This document shows positions 45,431 through 58,200 of a stretch of 64,000 bases of DNA, piece after piece. The notes beneath the pieces were generated by a model. The model searched no databases. It was not told where the DNA came from and was given only the letters and a program-made list of their open reading frames with translations. Both the position numbers and the translations under genes were made by a program. Every line of letters starts with the position of its first letter. The first letter of the stretch is position 1. The DNA comes from Gyromitra esculenta (taxonomy: Eukaryota > Ascomycota > Pezizomycetes > Pezizales > Discinaceae): assembly GCA_038503075.1 (NCBI GenBank), contig JBCAML010000023.1, forward strand, positions 682,001 through 746,000. Reading direction: 5' to 3'.

Positions 45431-48400
45431 GCCCACATTGCTGGAGCGTGTTATTGCCGCTGTCACCTCATTAAAGGACTACCACTTTCGATCAATCATT
45501 AGTCGCTTACGCGCGCTTCGAACGCAGAGAGGCGCGCTCGACTGCAGTGGAACAGGTAAAGCAGTGAAAAGCAAAGAAGCACCTGCAACGATAGAGAAGG
45601 CTCAAAAAGCTTCCCTCTCCTGCTATATGTTTCTCTAAGTAGGCGGGACCTGTTGGGGATGCTTCCTAATACGGGATGCTTCCACAGGTGCGGCTTCGGA
45701 GTCGGAAATGATTGAGAGACAGGTACCCGAGCACCCGGGCACTCGGTTACCCGACGAGCTATTTGGATAGGGGTCGTATGCCCATCTCTAACAAACGAAC
45801 AATTGAGTCTTCTATTCCTCCCTACGCGCCCCAATATCACAATAGAACGTAAGTCTCCGAAAACGAGTGATATGTCATGATTTCACCGCAAAGAGATTAT
45901 TTTTCGGCCACCGCTCTTCAGCTCTTCCGCAGAGTGTCCTCTCGCTCCATTAATTGCTCCTGTTCACGACACTCTTCGATGCGTCCCCCGCCTACCCTGC
46001 TCTCACCCGCTCCCAACGAGACCCATCGATATCCCACAGTACTGCCCGGCCGAAACCCGCCGCAGCCCACTACGCTATATAGGAGAGAATCCACCCCCCC
46101 GTGGGCCCCGTCGCTTCCCTGTGATAAAGGCTGACTTGGTTGTGTGTTTGGGCCTGCAGATTTCAATCGTTTACAGTTTTGTCTGTAAAGGAAAATAGGG
46201 TTGGATATTAGAGAACCGTACTACAGCAACACGATAACCAGTAAAATGCGATATGACTGCTGTGAAGTAACAACTACCTTATGTGATTTCCGACAGCGAA
46301 ATTAAACGGGGAGGAATTGATAGGATTCCGCCTGGTGTCCATTCTATTAGACGTGGAGAAGGCGATTTGGGCGGAATTACAGAATGGATCCTAGAAAAAT
46401 ATGATGCTAGCTGAGTATATATTACTGGAAACATCTATGTTTCTTAGGGTTTGTAGAGTACTTGTAATTTCCGTTGAAGCTAGCTGTACTAACATGCCTT
46501 GGGTGAATGCCTTTTAGGGGTGTCTTTTATTTCCAGAGCAACACGATTATGAGGTTAGAAGATCAGTGAACAAAAGAGTCGAGCACACGTCAGGGAACTA
46601 CAGTCCTTCAGTTCTACTCTTCCCGTCTTCTTAATCTCCATCTCTTCAACCCCTACCCCCCCTCCTTCACCCAAATCTACTTTTACTTCATACCCAATTA
46701 CTTTTAGTCCGGGGTAAACCCCCGAGTTCCCCGATATCAACAGTACACAGATACCTCATCCCTACACGATTTCAAAACTCATCTACCACCCAAGAACCCT
46801 CATTCACGCTTCAACCCCACCACTCTATCTCCCACCACCACCGCTCCCCACCACCCCCAAAACAAAGCCAAAAAAGAAATACCCCTCATCCTTGACGTTT
46901 CCATACCATCAGGCGACTCATTCACGCTATCTAACCTATAACCACCCACGAAGCCATCCACAAATAAACACCCACCCATCCACCTCTGTCTCTACACCCG
47001 CCGTAGTGACGACTTCGCGCCCGAATTTCAAACGCCGAAGTACACAAATGGCGCAAAGCCCTTTAGAGCAGCGATGGACAGGGTGGTTGGTCACGGGCAG
47101 GTCCCGTATTTCGCGGCGAAGTAGAGTAGACGTATCTTCACTCTCTTCGTCCGTTCCAGTTGATATGATAGTGGCGACTCTAAAGCAACGGATGGATAGA
47201 TGGATGTATGTGCTTCTTGTACGTTATGGGGTTGAGGGGGAGGGGGAGGATGCGAGCTGTAGTAAATAGTAATAAAAAATAAAAGAGGGTTCCTAGGTTG
47301 TTTGTTTGTGAGAGCAACATTTAACTGACATTCATGACGTGTATGATGTGCATAACCTCTCACGGGCGTTGAATCTAAATCCGCTACCTACTAGCCCGGA
47401 GAAACACTCCGAAAAATAAAAAAGAACAAGAACAAGAAAAAAAGATATTTGGAGGGATAGTTATCTCTAATGACGATGAAAGCGCTCGCCCATTTATCGC
47501 TCTCATAGTCGCAAGATCTAGTACTCCAGCGTAACAATCAACGTTACTGGATCCGGGGGCCGGTGGGAAGGGGGGAGGGGATTGAGAGAGACGAATTTTT
47601 TAGAGTATGTAGAGGATCGTTCGGAAAAAGGATTAGTTGGTTGGCTGGCTATGATATTGGCAGTGTCTTCGATCTCAAGTTTATACCCCAGTATCCCAGA
47701 AGAGGGTCCTGGAGAGTAGTAATCTAGTTGGCTTTATGATGATTGACTGAAACTGCTATGGCAGGTCTTTGCGTTTTTATTGGTAGTCCGTTTGGCGACT
47801 ACAAGAACGTGGCATTTATAAGCTTTGAAGATTCTGAAACAGGATGGGGGAGATCGGGCAAGGTACCGGTGATCTCTGAAGGAGCTGAAGGGGCGCAGTG
47901 GAACTCCCGAGAGAATCCTGGGTGAGAGAATCTCGAGGAGGTTTATTTTGTGCGGAGGATGGTTTCGTGGTGCATCAAGGTGATTGCTGTCGGTCACTTG
48001 CGTAGCATTGTTCTTGCGTAGCGGATGGTTGTGTTTAGCTGTTTTCAAATCCGTCCCCTACTTGTGCTGTAATACGAGTGACACACTCGTGGGTATTGGA
48101 GTGACATTTTCGGAATAGACTAGGTGAGAAGTAGGTTCGAATTTTAGCTAAGTGAGTCCCGAACAATAGTAACTTAGACACCATTTTCCGCCTTAAAAAC
48201 ACTAGAAAGAGAGAAGAGAGAGAAGAGAGAAGAAAAAGAAAAAGAAAAATCTAAATACACGAAGTCTGAACCTCAGACCTGTAAATTCCTAGCCTTCTGC
48301 TTGTAACAATCGCCGAAGAAGAGCAGTTAGGGGGAGTGGAAAGATGTTGCTGGTCATACGGCGACTATTCCATCTTTGTCCAGCAATCGAAAATAACGTA

Positions 48401-50069
48401 TAGTGCACGAAGCGATTAACATGTACCTACATGTGACCTATAATGCAACCAAGGCTTGAGCGTATGCCTTGGTTTTGCATAGGTTGGGTGCTTTGGTGGC
48501 TGCATAGGCAACAGGAGACAGGCTAGGAGACCTTTTTGTCTTGCCTTGGTCTCAGACCTGCCTAGCTGAGACCTCTTGATGTTGCATTTTCCTTTTTTCC
48601 CCCCACAATCGCCATACGGAATTGCAATTTTCAAAACTTCATAGTGCTGTGCAATCACTCTCAATCAATAGGCTATAACCGATCATTTATATAGAGCCTA
48701 CGAGAGGTGTAATGGTCGGTTTGAAATATATTATAAGTAGGGAGGATGTTTTTCTATTACTCCCCAAAATCTAGTACACATTAATCGCTTCGTCCACCAT
48801 ACTTCAGAATCCTTCCATTTCCCTGCGCCATAGCCCTGAGATTTATCATATAAACAAGTGCACCCTCCAACGAGTCTGATACCAAGCGAGCAGTATCCCA
48901 ACCTGGTGGAAAAGAGAACATTCATTCGTTGTGATAACAAACACGGCCGTCAATGCCATTCTCAAACACAAATCGTGTGCCTTTCTAATGATAATGTTCA
49001 AAAAGACCGAGAATCCATTTGCCCCATTCAGCTTCAAACGCATCACTCGGTGGCACCGGCTTATAGCAAATTCCTGTATCCTACGATAAGATATTCCCTC
49101 GTTTCGGAGATCGCCTTTTGACTGCATCCGCAGGAATACCCTCTAGCACAGGGCAGCAAGAGTGGGTTTAACGATAATATCGACTCCGCGGGTCAGATTT
49201 ATTGTACTCGCACTGAAAGAGTTATCTACCTTCGGTATCCTATGAGCAGGCCTACCCATTTCCTCACAGTCTCAGGCACTAAGTTTTGTTCCTATGTTAT
49301 AAGTTCCTGGGAACCTCGAGAGGAAAAATCTAACACCTAATCTGCAGACCTGAAACGTTGTATTAAGATGGCTATTACTATTGTACTCTGGAACCCTCTC
49401 TCCCCATAGAGACCTGACCGGTCAACGCTTAATTGTCTCCGGAATGACGAGGCCAATTATAGGATGAAGCCGAACTGTTTCTTGTTAGACAACAGACAAG
49501 GCCAAGGACCACCAAACATCGAAGGGTTAGGTCTAGGAGCGGCCCTAAGTTACTTGCTTACCAGGCGAAGGACTTAGAAACAGGGGGTGGCTTTAATGCC
49601 AATGGCATCGGGCACGGTTCCGTAGCATACAAAGCCACACCCCCATGTTTTTTGGTTCTTCTCTGGTATTGTACGTAGAGCCTATGGAAGTGCGTGCTAT
49701 CGATGAGCTGTACTAGGAATAGGGATATGAAGATAGTCAATCTCGCACTATTTCTATTGTGACCAGAGTAAATATTACTTACAGGGCCGGGACGTTGTAA
49801 ATGACTGCAAGCGTGGTGGAAGCCCTCGGTCGGACAAACGCGCGTGTTGACATTTCCTCATGCCCAAAACCAAACTCTAGTACCCCCATATAGACTGCTA
49901 TATAGACGCCCAATAGGAGGTTCTGTCGCTCGATCAAGCAACCTGCGCGGGAAGCGATAGTAGGTTCCTCGAGTGACATTTCATGACTCGCTTAGGTTCG
50001 GCGGCACTTCCTGCCGCAGAGCCTCTCCCCTGCACTCCCACCCTCGAGCTCATAGCGCACCCTGTGCAG
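45431..50069. other. Intergenic, scattered short open frames
   Basis: No gene is supported. A 47-codon stretch ending 'GGITEWILEKYDAS' at about 46264-46413 looks protein-like and could be a last exon. Purine tract (GAGAA)n lies at 48187-48250. Frames at 46892-47269 and 47743-47925 are unassigned. Confidence 0.35.
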
Positions 50070-50235
50070 CATAATCCCCCTATAAGAATATTATGAGTAA
50101 GAATATTCGCCCTATAAGGGTATGAGCTGCGGTATTAGCAAATTTTGTTTGAGAAAATAAGAATATCGCTCCTTAAGAATATTCCTAGTAAATGAGATTT
50201 TTTTGTTTGCGTATTCTTATAAAAAGATAGGGTTA
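50070..50235. mobile_element. Decayed relative of MITE 4
   Basis: Contains CCCTATAAGAATAT near the left edge and inverted TATTCTTATA near the right, with an internal CGCCCTATAAGGGTATG. The words are those of the TIR element at 60465-60695, but the ends are incomplete. Confidence 0.5.
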
Positions 50236-50723
50236 GGGTTTTTAGAAGAGGACACCCCTGATTCTGATACCGGTGTTCAGGCTCGCAGTTACTTCAGTTC
50301 ACTCTCGGAAGCCCGTTCTCATACTGGCAATCCCGTACAACAATAATGTACGATGCTTTCTACTAGAGAAATTGAATCTACTATAATTGCATATGCGGCC
50401 AGCACATACGTGAGCTAGTTGGATGTATTGGGTAGAAATTCCAGCTCCTGAATACGGTCACTTGGGTCGAAGTCGCAAGAAAGAGTCATATAATCTGTGC
50501 CCCTCTAGATGATTTCCGCGTACAGGTAATACTAAGAGATACAGAACCTTAGGTCTTATCTACTATAGAGTTAGTTGGGGAGAAAACATTTTCATTTTGA
50601 CACCCGTCGCCTTCCTCAAGACAGATTATATCACCGGCGCTCTTCTATCGGCTCAAGTCATGAAACTTGATGGATTTGTTGTTCCTCTCGGCCGATGGTG
50701 ACTCCCAGTACCAATTAATAACT
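50236..50723. other. Intergenic, nothing recognised
   Basis: No gene or repeat seen. Confidence 0.4.
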
Positions 50724-51221
50724 CTATAGCTTGTCAGATCTTATACACATCTTGAAGTAGCAGAATAAACACAAAACGTACCCGCCATCACTCTCAAGTT
50801 CAACAGTGCCCTCCTTGAATACCCATACTTTGTACTCAAACCACACTGGCAACCAGCCCCATCGCCAAAATACAGACTCAGTTGGTCCCTCACCGTCGCT
50901 GATAACCCCTTGTAGTTGCGCGGAATATTTACAACTTTTATATAATAGAAGCACGTGATGGGGGTCGCTCGCGGTGCTATGCCGCACTGAATACATTCCA
51001 GCCTGCTCCTGTTGAAGAAAATTAGCATGTTTTGAGCGGTAGGGCGGACGAAGACTAACTTGTACCCACGCTCCGCGTGCACGATGGGTTGGGTCCTTAA
51101 GCTGAAGGAGGAACGAGACAGTTGTAAATAATGATTGTGGGGGAGGCACGTGGTGGGCGGTGCATTGAGTTTTCGCACCAAGCTGTTTGGAGCTGCAAGT
51201 AGATGAGGGTTCTTCTGACAT
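50724..51221 (-). CDS. Hypothetical 165-aa ORF
   Basis: A minus-strand frame starting MSEEPSSTCSSKQLGAK and including 'FWRWGWLPVWFEYKVWVFKEGTVELESDGGYV'. A second long frame overlaps it on the same strand, so coding is uncertain. No domain is recognised. Confidence 0.25.
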   Translation of the reverse strand: MSEEPSSTCSSKQLGAKTQCTAHHVPPPQSLFTTVSFLLQLKDPTHRARGAWVQVSLRPPYRSKHANFLQQEQAGMYSVRHSTASDPHHVLLLYKSCKYSAQLQGVISDGEGPTESVFWRWGWLPVWFEYKVWVFKEGTVELESDGGYVLCLFCYFKMCIRSDKL

Positions 51222-51601
51222 TTTGGATGTGGTGTTTTCTGTTCGAGAGCAACTTCGGACAGTTGAGGAGGGGAATGGTAGTCCTTATTGATATGGGAAT
51301 CTAAAGAGTAGGGGCTGTTTCATGGCTGCAGTGCTGCGCGTGGATAGGTAATAATCTCGATATGCAAGGATGCAGCGGTTTACCTCAGGAAAATGACCAA
51401 TCTTACTCCCATTGGCCTGAGAGGAGCATAATACCACTGCCTCAATATGATCGGTGGGGAAAAAAGTAAATGTAACATGTTGTACCCGATGGGTTGTAAA
51501 CATAACCGGGCGAATCGGTAATGGGCGCGTAGCGCCTTGAAAATAGCGCCTTGTCAAATCTAGTTTTGTTCACTTCCTGTGGGATACGTAGTAGGGTAGA
51601 G

Positions 51602-51807
51602 TACCGTAATATCTCAGCGATACTGAACAGGGTTATGAGATGAAAGTAGTTCTCGGATTGGCTGAGTGCATGAAATTCACATCAGTGCTTGACAATTTAT
51701 TGGCCACAATTGAGCCGCAATGCACATTCAACTAATCCGAGGGTTGTTTCCACGCCATACTATGTTCGGTATCGCTGAGAGTTCGGTATCGCCGAGATAT
51801 TACGGTA
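51602..51807. mobile_element. MITE 2, TACCGTAATATCTC ends
   Basis: A 206-bp element with 27-bp inverted ends (TACCGTAATATCTCAGCG...; two mismatches) and TA at the outermost position. The right arm carries a second copy of the subterminal GTTCGGTATCGC motif. Confidence 0.88.
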
Positions 51808-52010
51808 GTGGAACGAAATCAGTTTAACTCTTTGAATCTGTATCAATGAATACCGATTTGGCTACTTTTGGTAACATCAATATGTAAAACTCTGTCATCG
51901 AGATAGCACTCTTCTGGCAGGTATTTCAAATGTCGCTGGGCCCAACTCACACCAAAGTTCGTTCCAAAGAATGATAGAAGATGTCTAAAAAGGATTTTGA
52001 ATGTCACGTG

Positions 52011-52250
52011 GGTGTTTTGCCATTTCCCTGGCCGTAATCTGCGTTGAGCACCGCTTCAGATTCCCTGTCCTGGTTGTTAGTGTCGTCTGTAACACGTTCG
52101 CTTGCATTCTCACCTCTGGACTCTGGCGTTTCAGCTGCTCCATCGTCTCTGGTATCAACTCTTAGGTTATCCAAGGGAACTGTTGTTGGTGTTCCAGAAG
52201 CAACTACTCTTGAGCACTCCCATCTCCCCGCCTTTGCATTGAAGCCGTAA
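52011..52250 (-). CDS. Possible terminal exon, unknown protein
   Basis: A minus-strand stretch without an ATG reads 'YGFNAKAGRWECSRVVASGTPTTVPLDN' to 'YGQGNGKTPT' and a stop. Composition (Ser, Thr, Asp, Glu) is protein-like and an AG acceptor lies just upstream. I cannot find the preceding exon. Confidence 0.22.
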
Positions 52251-53236
52251 AAACTCTTTTGAAGAAATTGGCGATAGGATCAAAGGAAAGAATCGGGCTT
52301 CTGCGAACAATTTATTAAAGAGAACAGATGCAATTGTCTTTATGTTGTGTTAGGTAGTACGATAATTGTAATTTCCAGCGAGACCTTTCCCGGACGTATG
52401 GGTATAAAAGAAATCACATTACTGCTACTCAGCTGTAGGCTGGAGATGATTGATAACGTGGCGGCGGATATACCTTGCGTGAGCGTGAGAGTAAGGCGAA
52501 ATGTTAGAGCCAAAGCTTAAGTGAAGGAGGTAGTGAATGATCATTGGCCCACGTATAACTTGAGTAGTCGGAATAATCTGCAAGCAACCCTAAACCCGGT
52601 AATAGCCAACCCTACAGAGAATAGAAAAACAATTACTCGCAGGGGGCATAGATAATCTAAATCGCTACCAGCTGCATGCATGAAGAACCAACTGGAGAAC
52701 CTGAATATAGCCTTTGCGGGCCGCATGCCCTAAATGCACAAGAAACCTCGGCGTACTCTACACTAACAGAAACAAAGGCTAAGTATCATACTCTATCACT
52801 AGTATTAGATATTAGGGAAGGGAGTGACTACGACACGAACGTATGAGGAGTGAAGTTGGAACGACTAGGGAACCGAAAAACAGCTTTCGTAGCTTAATCG
52901 CTCTGGTTGCACATCCTACCCGTTCCAACTTCACCCCCGTACTTTGTATATCCTTTGTGTTGAGGCGTACTGAATTATTACCTACTCAAACGTAAGGGGT
53001 TATCATACCATCGTGACATAGGCTAAAAAGGTGTAGAGAGGGTTTGCTCTCAGACTTGTGTATGTGTATTTCCAATGTTTAAGGCAAGTAGCATAGAGGA
53101 TAGGAACATGGAACTAAATTTAACACCCACAAACGTGTTTTAGTTTTGGCAATCAGCATAATTGGCAAATAACTAAATTTGTAGCTGCAAGTGATATAGA
53201 CATATGCTTTAACGCATTTCAAGCTGTAACCAGATC
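52251..53236. other. Intergenic, nothing recognised
   Basis: No gene or repeat is recognised downstream of the 298-aa gene. Confidence 0.4.
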
Positions 53237-54133
53237 CTAGAAAACGAATTCCATTTCACCATCCTCAGTTGCATATCTCCGATCCTCCTCATCGCTCCCC
53301 TCTCCATACCCGTCATTATCATCACCCTCACTATCTTCGTCTTCGTCTTCGTCTTCGTCTTCATCTTCATCATCCTCGCGTGTTTCGTCATCCACTATTC
53401 CAACCTCCACTACATCGTCTACTCCTTCATCTTCATCCCCCCTAACACCCAAACAAACTTTCCATCGGTTACTGGGCTCCAAAAAACTACTCTTCACAGA
53501 CCGGCTCGAAAACCACCTAAAACGCAACTTCCTATATTGCACCGCGTATATCTGCTCTCCCGCCGACTTAAACGAGCGCGTATACTTCTTTCCAACAGAG
53601 CCCTCACCACTAACGCCCGCGCCTAGACCCACAGCTCCAATCCCCTGAAGACCTCCGACATCCTGAATTTCCGCTTGAGCCCCACCGGTTTTGGCAGACA
53701 TTGCACGCTCGGTAAAGCTGGCATCAACGAGCGTGTGGTACCCTACCACGAGATAAACATCGCAGCCTCCCTCCATTGCCGCATCCAGCCACTTTCGAGA
53801 TTCAGCAGCACCACATGCACTGTTAAACCACACCGTGGTGTTGTGCAGAAGATAGGTGTAAGAATTCACTGCAGAGAAATCAACGAGATCCTCGTCCCTA
53901 TTTTCGAATGATAGGGAGAGTAGGCTGATGATACGGGACCGAAATTTTGACGCTCGGGCAGAACTTCGGATCTCTTCGAAATTCTGAAGCTCGTTGACAG
54001 TGATTTTCGGGGGATCGGTGGCCGGGGGGTCGAAATAGTCTTGCTGGGGATCTCGGGTATTCTGAACGAGGCGGCCAAGCTTGATAGAACCTAGGGATAG
54101 AGGTACCCTGGGGAAAATACTCTTCGGCGCCAT
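53237..54133 (-). CDS. Conserved-looking fungal protein with acidic tail; candidate CHAT partner
   Basis: An intact, intronless 298-aa frame starting MAPKSIFPRVPLSLGS. Residues 1-230 look globular. Motif-like blocks are 'VWFNSACGAAESRKWLDAAMEGG', 'DVYLVVGYHTLVDASFTERA', a Gly-rich 'GIGAVGLGAGVSGEGSVG' and 'AGEQIYAVQYRKLRFRWFSSR', suggesting beta strands with a flexible amphipathic loop. Residues from about 235 on are dominated by Asp and Glu, partly from a hexanucleotide repeat. It resembles a widespread fungal family of unknown function in my memory. It is head to head with the TPR-CHAT gene, so a substrate or effector role, including a pore-former of gasdermin type, is worth testing but is not shown. 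Confidence 0.8.
   Translation of the reverse strand: MAPKSIFPRVPLSLGSIKLGRLVQNTRDPQQDYFDPPATDPPKITVNELQNFEEIRSSARASKFRSRIISLLSLSFENRDEDLVDFSAVNSYTYLLHNTTVWFNSACGAAESRKWLDAAMEGGCDVYLVVGYHTLVDASFTERAMSAKTGGAQAEIQDVGGLQGIGAVGLGAGVSGEGSVGKKYTRSFKSAGEQIYAVQYRKLRFRWFSSRSVKSSFLEPSNRWKVCLGVRGDEDEGVDDVVEVGIVDDETREDDEDEDEDEDEDEDSEGDDNDGYGEGSDEEDRRYATEDGEMEFVF
53336..53375. repeat. Hexanucleotide repeat in coding sequence
   Basis: (CTTCGT)n on plus, encoding alternating Asp/Glu in the tail of the 298-aa protein. Length changes stay in frame. Confidence 0.8.
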
Positions 54134-55275
54134 AACTGTTCAGTGTGTTGATGTAACTGACTATCTTCTTGAAACGTGGGTTTTTTAACGGGTAGAACGA
54201 AACGTCACATCATAGAGAGGGGCTTATGATATAGTATAGGAAACTATAGAAACTAGTTGCGTTAACTATAAACCAGAATATATGCGGACGGCTATCAAGT
54301 ATCAAGTGTCAATCGGTAATGGTAGGCTGTGCTGCCACTCTGTGAGACAACGCATTCCCCGTTCCCAAGTCAATGGGCATATTGTTAGAATGCGTTATAA
54401 CTCAGGCGCACACACGTTGCGTAATGAGAGCCAATAGGATGGAAATGTGCAGCGTCACATTTTGATATTCCATGCGCCCTGTGTCTACGTGCGCACGGTA
54501 AATGATCGAACCACTCAGAACCCTCTGCGCCTCGACAAAAGTATACATTATTATCTAAGACATTAATGAGTCCTGCAAGCATAATTTACAGAGGTCTACA
54601 CACACTTCGGTTGTTTATGAGCACGTTTTGCATTTACCTAGTTTCTATTGAATCCATCGCGCCACCTACCGTATTTTCTCGCAAATAGCGAAAACAACAA
54701 AACTTGACCCGCAGGAGAGAACGCTAATTTTACTAGAAAAGGTAGCAGAGCTCTTACCTTCTAGCCCAAACCTGAAACCTGGCATTCGATCACCGACTGA
54801 ACTTGAGCTTTAAAATCTATTCGGCCAGTCTGAAAGCGAATATCATCCTGCGGGTCTAGTCCAGCTGTTTTCGCTATTTTCGAGAAGGTTCGATAATCTA
54901 CTGCGCTCTAGTTTTTTGCTTTTTTAGAACTAATGTTTAGTAACCCGGCCGCGGTTTCCTAGGACCGGTGTAGAGTATTGAGAGCAGAAAACCCAATTCA
55001 ACCCTCCTTAGCATCTCGTGTTAACATCCGGAATCTCTAAGATTTGCATTTTCCGTGCTCCAACAGAAGGTAATTTATTGTCCACCACCTACTCATGTAT
55101 CTGAAATACCACTAAGGTCTTGAATAGCCTTCCCCGGGCTGAGTAAACGGTGTTCACAAAGCCGCGTTCCGCCGACAGCGCGAATCGATCTAATCCCCTA
55201 TCTTCCGCATTCATTTGGGGAACCTCAATTGCAAAACATCACGACTGGTCCCAATCGCGGAACACAGGAAATTCA
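54134..55275. promoter_or_regulatory. Shared divergent upstream region
   Basis: The 1142 bp between the two divergent start codons hold the promoters of both genes plus MITE 3. No specific factor site is recognised. Confidence 0.5.
54667..54895. mobile_element. MITE 3 in the divergent promoter region
   Basis: A 229-bp element with imperfect inverted arms of about 50 bp: TACCGTATTTTCTCGC...AAATAGCGAAAACA...GACCCGCAGGA on the left, and the complement ending CGATA on the right. The start TACCGTA matches MITE 1 and 2. The outermost TA fits a TA target. Confidence 0.85.
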
Positions 55276-58200
55276 ATGGCGTACTTTTTCTTCCGGGTAG
55301 CTCAGTTTCCGACAGCAATCACGTTTTGGTTTTTCCGGCTATTGGGTTGGAGGACTCGAGAACAGGCTGGAGCAGCGTCGGACGTCCAGGCAGAGATCAA
55401 ACGTATTGAAGCACAGCTCGCCATTACCCCACTACACAGGCCAAAACGTGCATACCTATTGAGACAGTTAAGTCAACGCCTGTTGCAGCGGCACCGCCAG
55501 GCAGATAACCTCGACGACCTACATGCGGCCATCGAGCATCTGGAAGCGGCAACTGCTTTGACTGTAATAGATCAGACGATTCGTGGCGAACTATCCGGAG
55601 ATCTCAGCGACCGCTTAAATGAACGATTTCGAGTCCTGGAGAATCCAGCCGACCTTAACGAGGCCATCGAGCGTATGCTGGCATCTCTCAATGTAACCCC
55701 ACTAGACCATCCCCGCCGGACGGAGAGATTGGAGAAATTGAGTGTTCTATTCCGCCAGCGGTATGAGCTGCTAGAGAGCTTAGACGACTTGCAGGCAGCT
55801 ATTCAAAATCTTCAAGCGGCTGTTGAGACATTGCCCATTGTGACTAGCAATCCTAACCGCCCTATCATGCTAGAAAATCTTAGTATCTTCTACGATATTC
55901 GGTTCAAGCGCCTGAACTCCCGGGAAGATCTTGAAGCAAGCATCAAATTCATAGACGCCGCTGTTCTAGCAACGCCCGACAAAGACCCTTACCTCCCGAT
56001 GATGCTACACAACCTAGGCTCCTCTCTCTTAACAAGATATGAAGAGATCAGAGAACTGCAGGACCTCGAAAGAGCGATAGAACACATGTGTTTATCGTTA
56101 GCAGCAATACCGCCGGACCACCCGATACGTCTACGACTTTTAGAAACACTGAGCACCTCCTTAGAAATCCGATATGGGCGACTTGGCACGCGGATAGATC
56201 TAGACAATGCCGTGGGCTATATTCGAGAAGCGATAGCAAGTACAGCGGAGACAGACTATATCGGCCTCGCAAGTAGGATGAATAACCTAAGCACCATCCT
56301 CATGGCCCGTTATCAGGCGTCCGGAACAAATGACGATCTTGCCACTGCCATCGAAAGCATAAATACGGCTATTGAGACCCTCAGGAAATCTGATAATCTC
56401 TCCGATCTACCGAGTATGTTGACTAATTCAATTATGTTTCTCCATGCCCGGTATGAGCTAGCCTCGGACCCACGCGATCTTGATCTTGCTATAGAGCAAG
56501 CGGAAATAGCTATAAAGTGCATGGGAGGGTCAAGCGCGGATCACCCGGATCGTGCAGGTGTGTTGGCAAACTTAGGAATCTGTCTAAACAGCCGCTTTAA
56601 ACACACAACGGACTCGAATCACCTGGACGCTGCAATAGAGAATGTGGAATGCGCACTGGAAGGAACTCCCCCTGGCCATCAAGACCGTCCTGGGATGCTA
56701 AGCAACCTAGCAGCGTTTCTCGAGACTCGTTATTTAAGATCAAAGATAGACCGAGATCTGGACAATGCCATTAGGTATGCTAGAGAGGCTTTGGAAGCGA
56801 CCCCAATAGAGGGAGGGACAAAAGGAATAGTGCGCAGCACCCACATAGGCTACACGCTCCAGCTCTGTTGGTTGCTGAAAATCCGCTCTCAAAAACCAGA
56901 GTTTTTGGACGACCTTGAGCTGGCCATTAATCACACTGGGTCAGCTTTGAGGGAAATGCCTGCTGACGACCCCGACCGACCAAGGATTCTGCGATGCTTG
57001 AGTGACTTCATTAGCGAAAGGTATAACCGACACAAATCGATAATAGATCTCGAAGTCGCAGCAGAATATATCAATAAATGTCTCGCGATAACCCCAAAGG
57101 ACCATCCAGATCGAGCAAGTAGGTTACACCAACTAAGCGCAATTCTCGTTGCGCGATATAGCCGCCTAAGCGCGTTTGAAGATCTCCAAGCAGCTGTCAA
57201 ACACATCGAAGAAGCGTTAGAGGTAATGCCGGAGCAAGATGCAAACCGCCCGAGTACTTCACTATATCTGAGCAGGTTACTTCGCTGGCAGCATAGCCGA
57301 CTTGGCGTTTCTTGCGATCTCAAGAAGTCTGTGAAACTTGCTCAGGAAACACTCAAGTCAATACCAGAGGAACACCCAGACTATGTAAAGAGATTGAGCA
57401 TTCTCGCGGACAGCCTCCATGCTCAGTTCGATGCACTCGGGGATTTAGCTGACCTTGAATCTGCCATCCAGTACATGCACGATTGCCTGAAACTTACGTC
57501 AGTAGGTCATCCGCAGCGTGCTGCAAATCTGATTGACTTGGGGAATATGCTTCGGTGCAAGCACCGCCGACTTGGTGCCCTCTCTGACCTTGAGACCGCC
57601 ATCGAGTTTGCCAAAACAGCCATGGCAGAGACACCAATGGACGATCCGGATCGGACTAGGATTATGAAAAGCCTTGGATCCCTTCTAGGCACCCGATATA
57701 GTCGGTTGGGGAGTATCACAGATCTCGAGACAGCAATCCAACAGTGTAAAGCGACCCTTAAGACTATCCCCGATCACAGCGAGTCTTGTCCTATGGTATT
57801 ACACGAGCTTGGAACTCACTTTCTCGACCGATACCAGGCATCTGAGGCCAGCTGTGATCTTGAAAATGCGATTGGGCATCTCGAAGAAGCTCTAGCAGCA
57901 ACTGCACCTGACCATCCCAGCCGCGCTGGGAGGCTGCTAAGCTTAGGCAGATGTTTTCACCTAAAATATGAGAATCTTAACGACATCAATGATCTTAACG
58001 CCGTCATCATTCATAACCATGCTGCTGTGAAGGCGACACCGTTAGATCACCCTTCGCGTGCGAATAACCTTACATGCCTAGGAACAGATTTAAGATTAAG
58101 GTACTCTCGCTTAGGATTAGAGGAAGATGCAAGGGAATCTTTTGAAAGTTTCCTTGCAGCATGGAATTGCGAGACGGCGCCTCCGTTGGTACGTGTCCAA

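Noticed and set aside
53237..54133. Calling the 298-aa protein a gasdermin
   Set aside because: I see no conserved gasdermin N-terminal motif and cannot compare structures; kept only as a hypothesis based on context.
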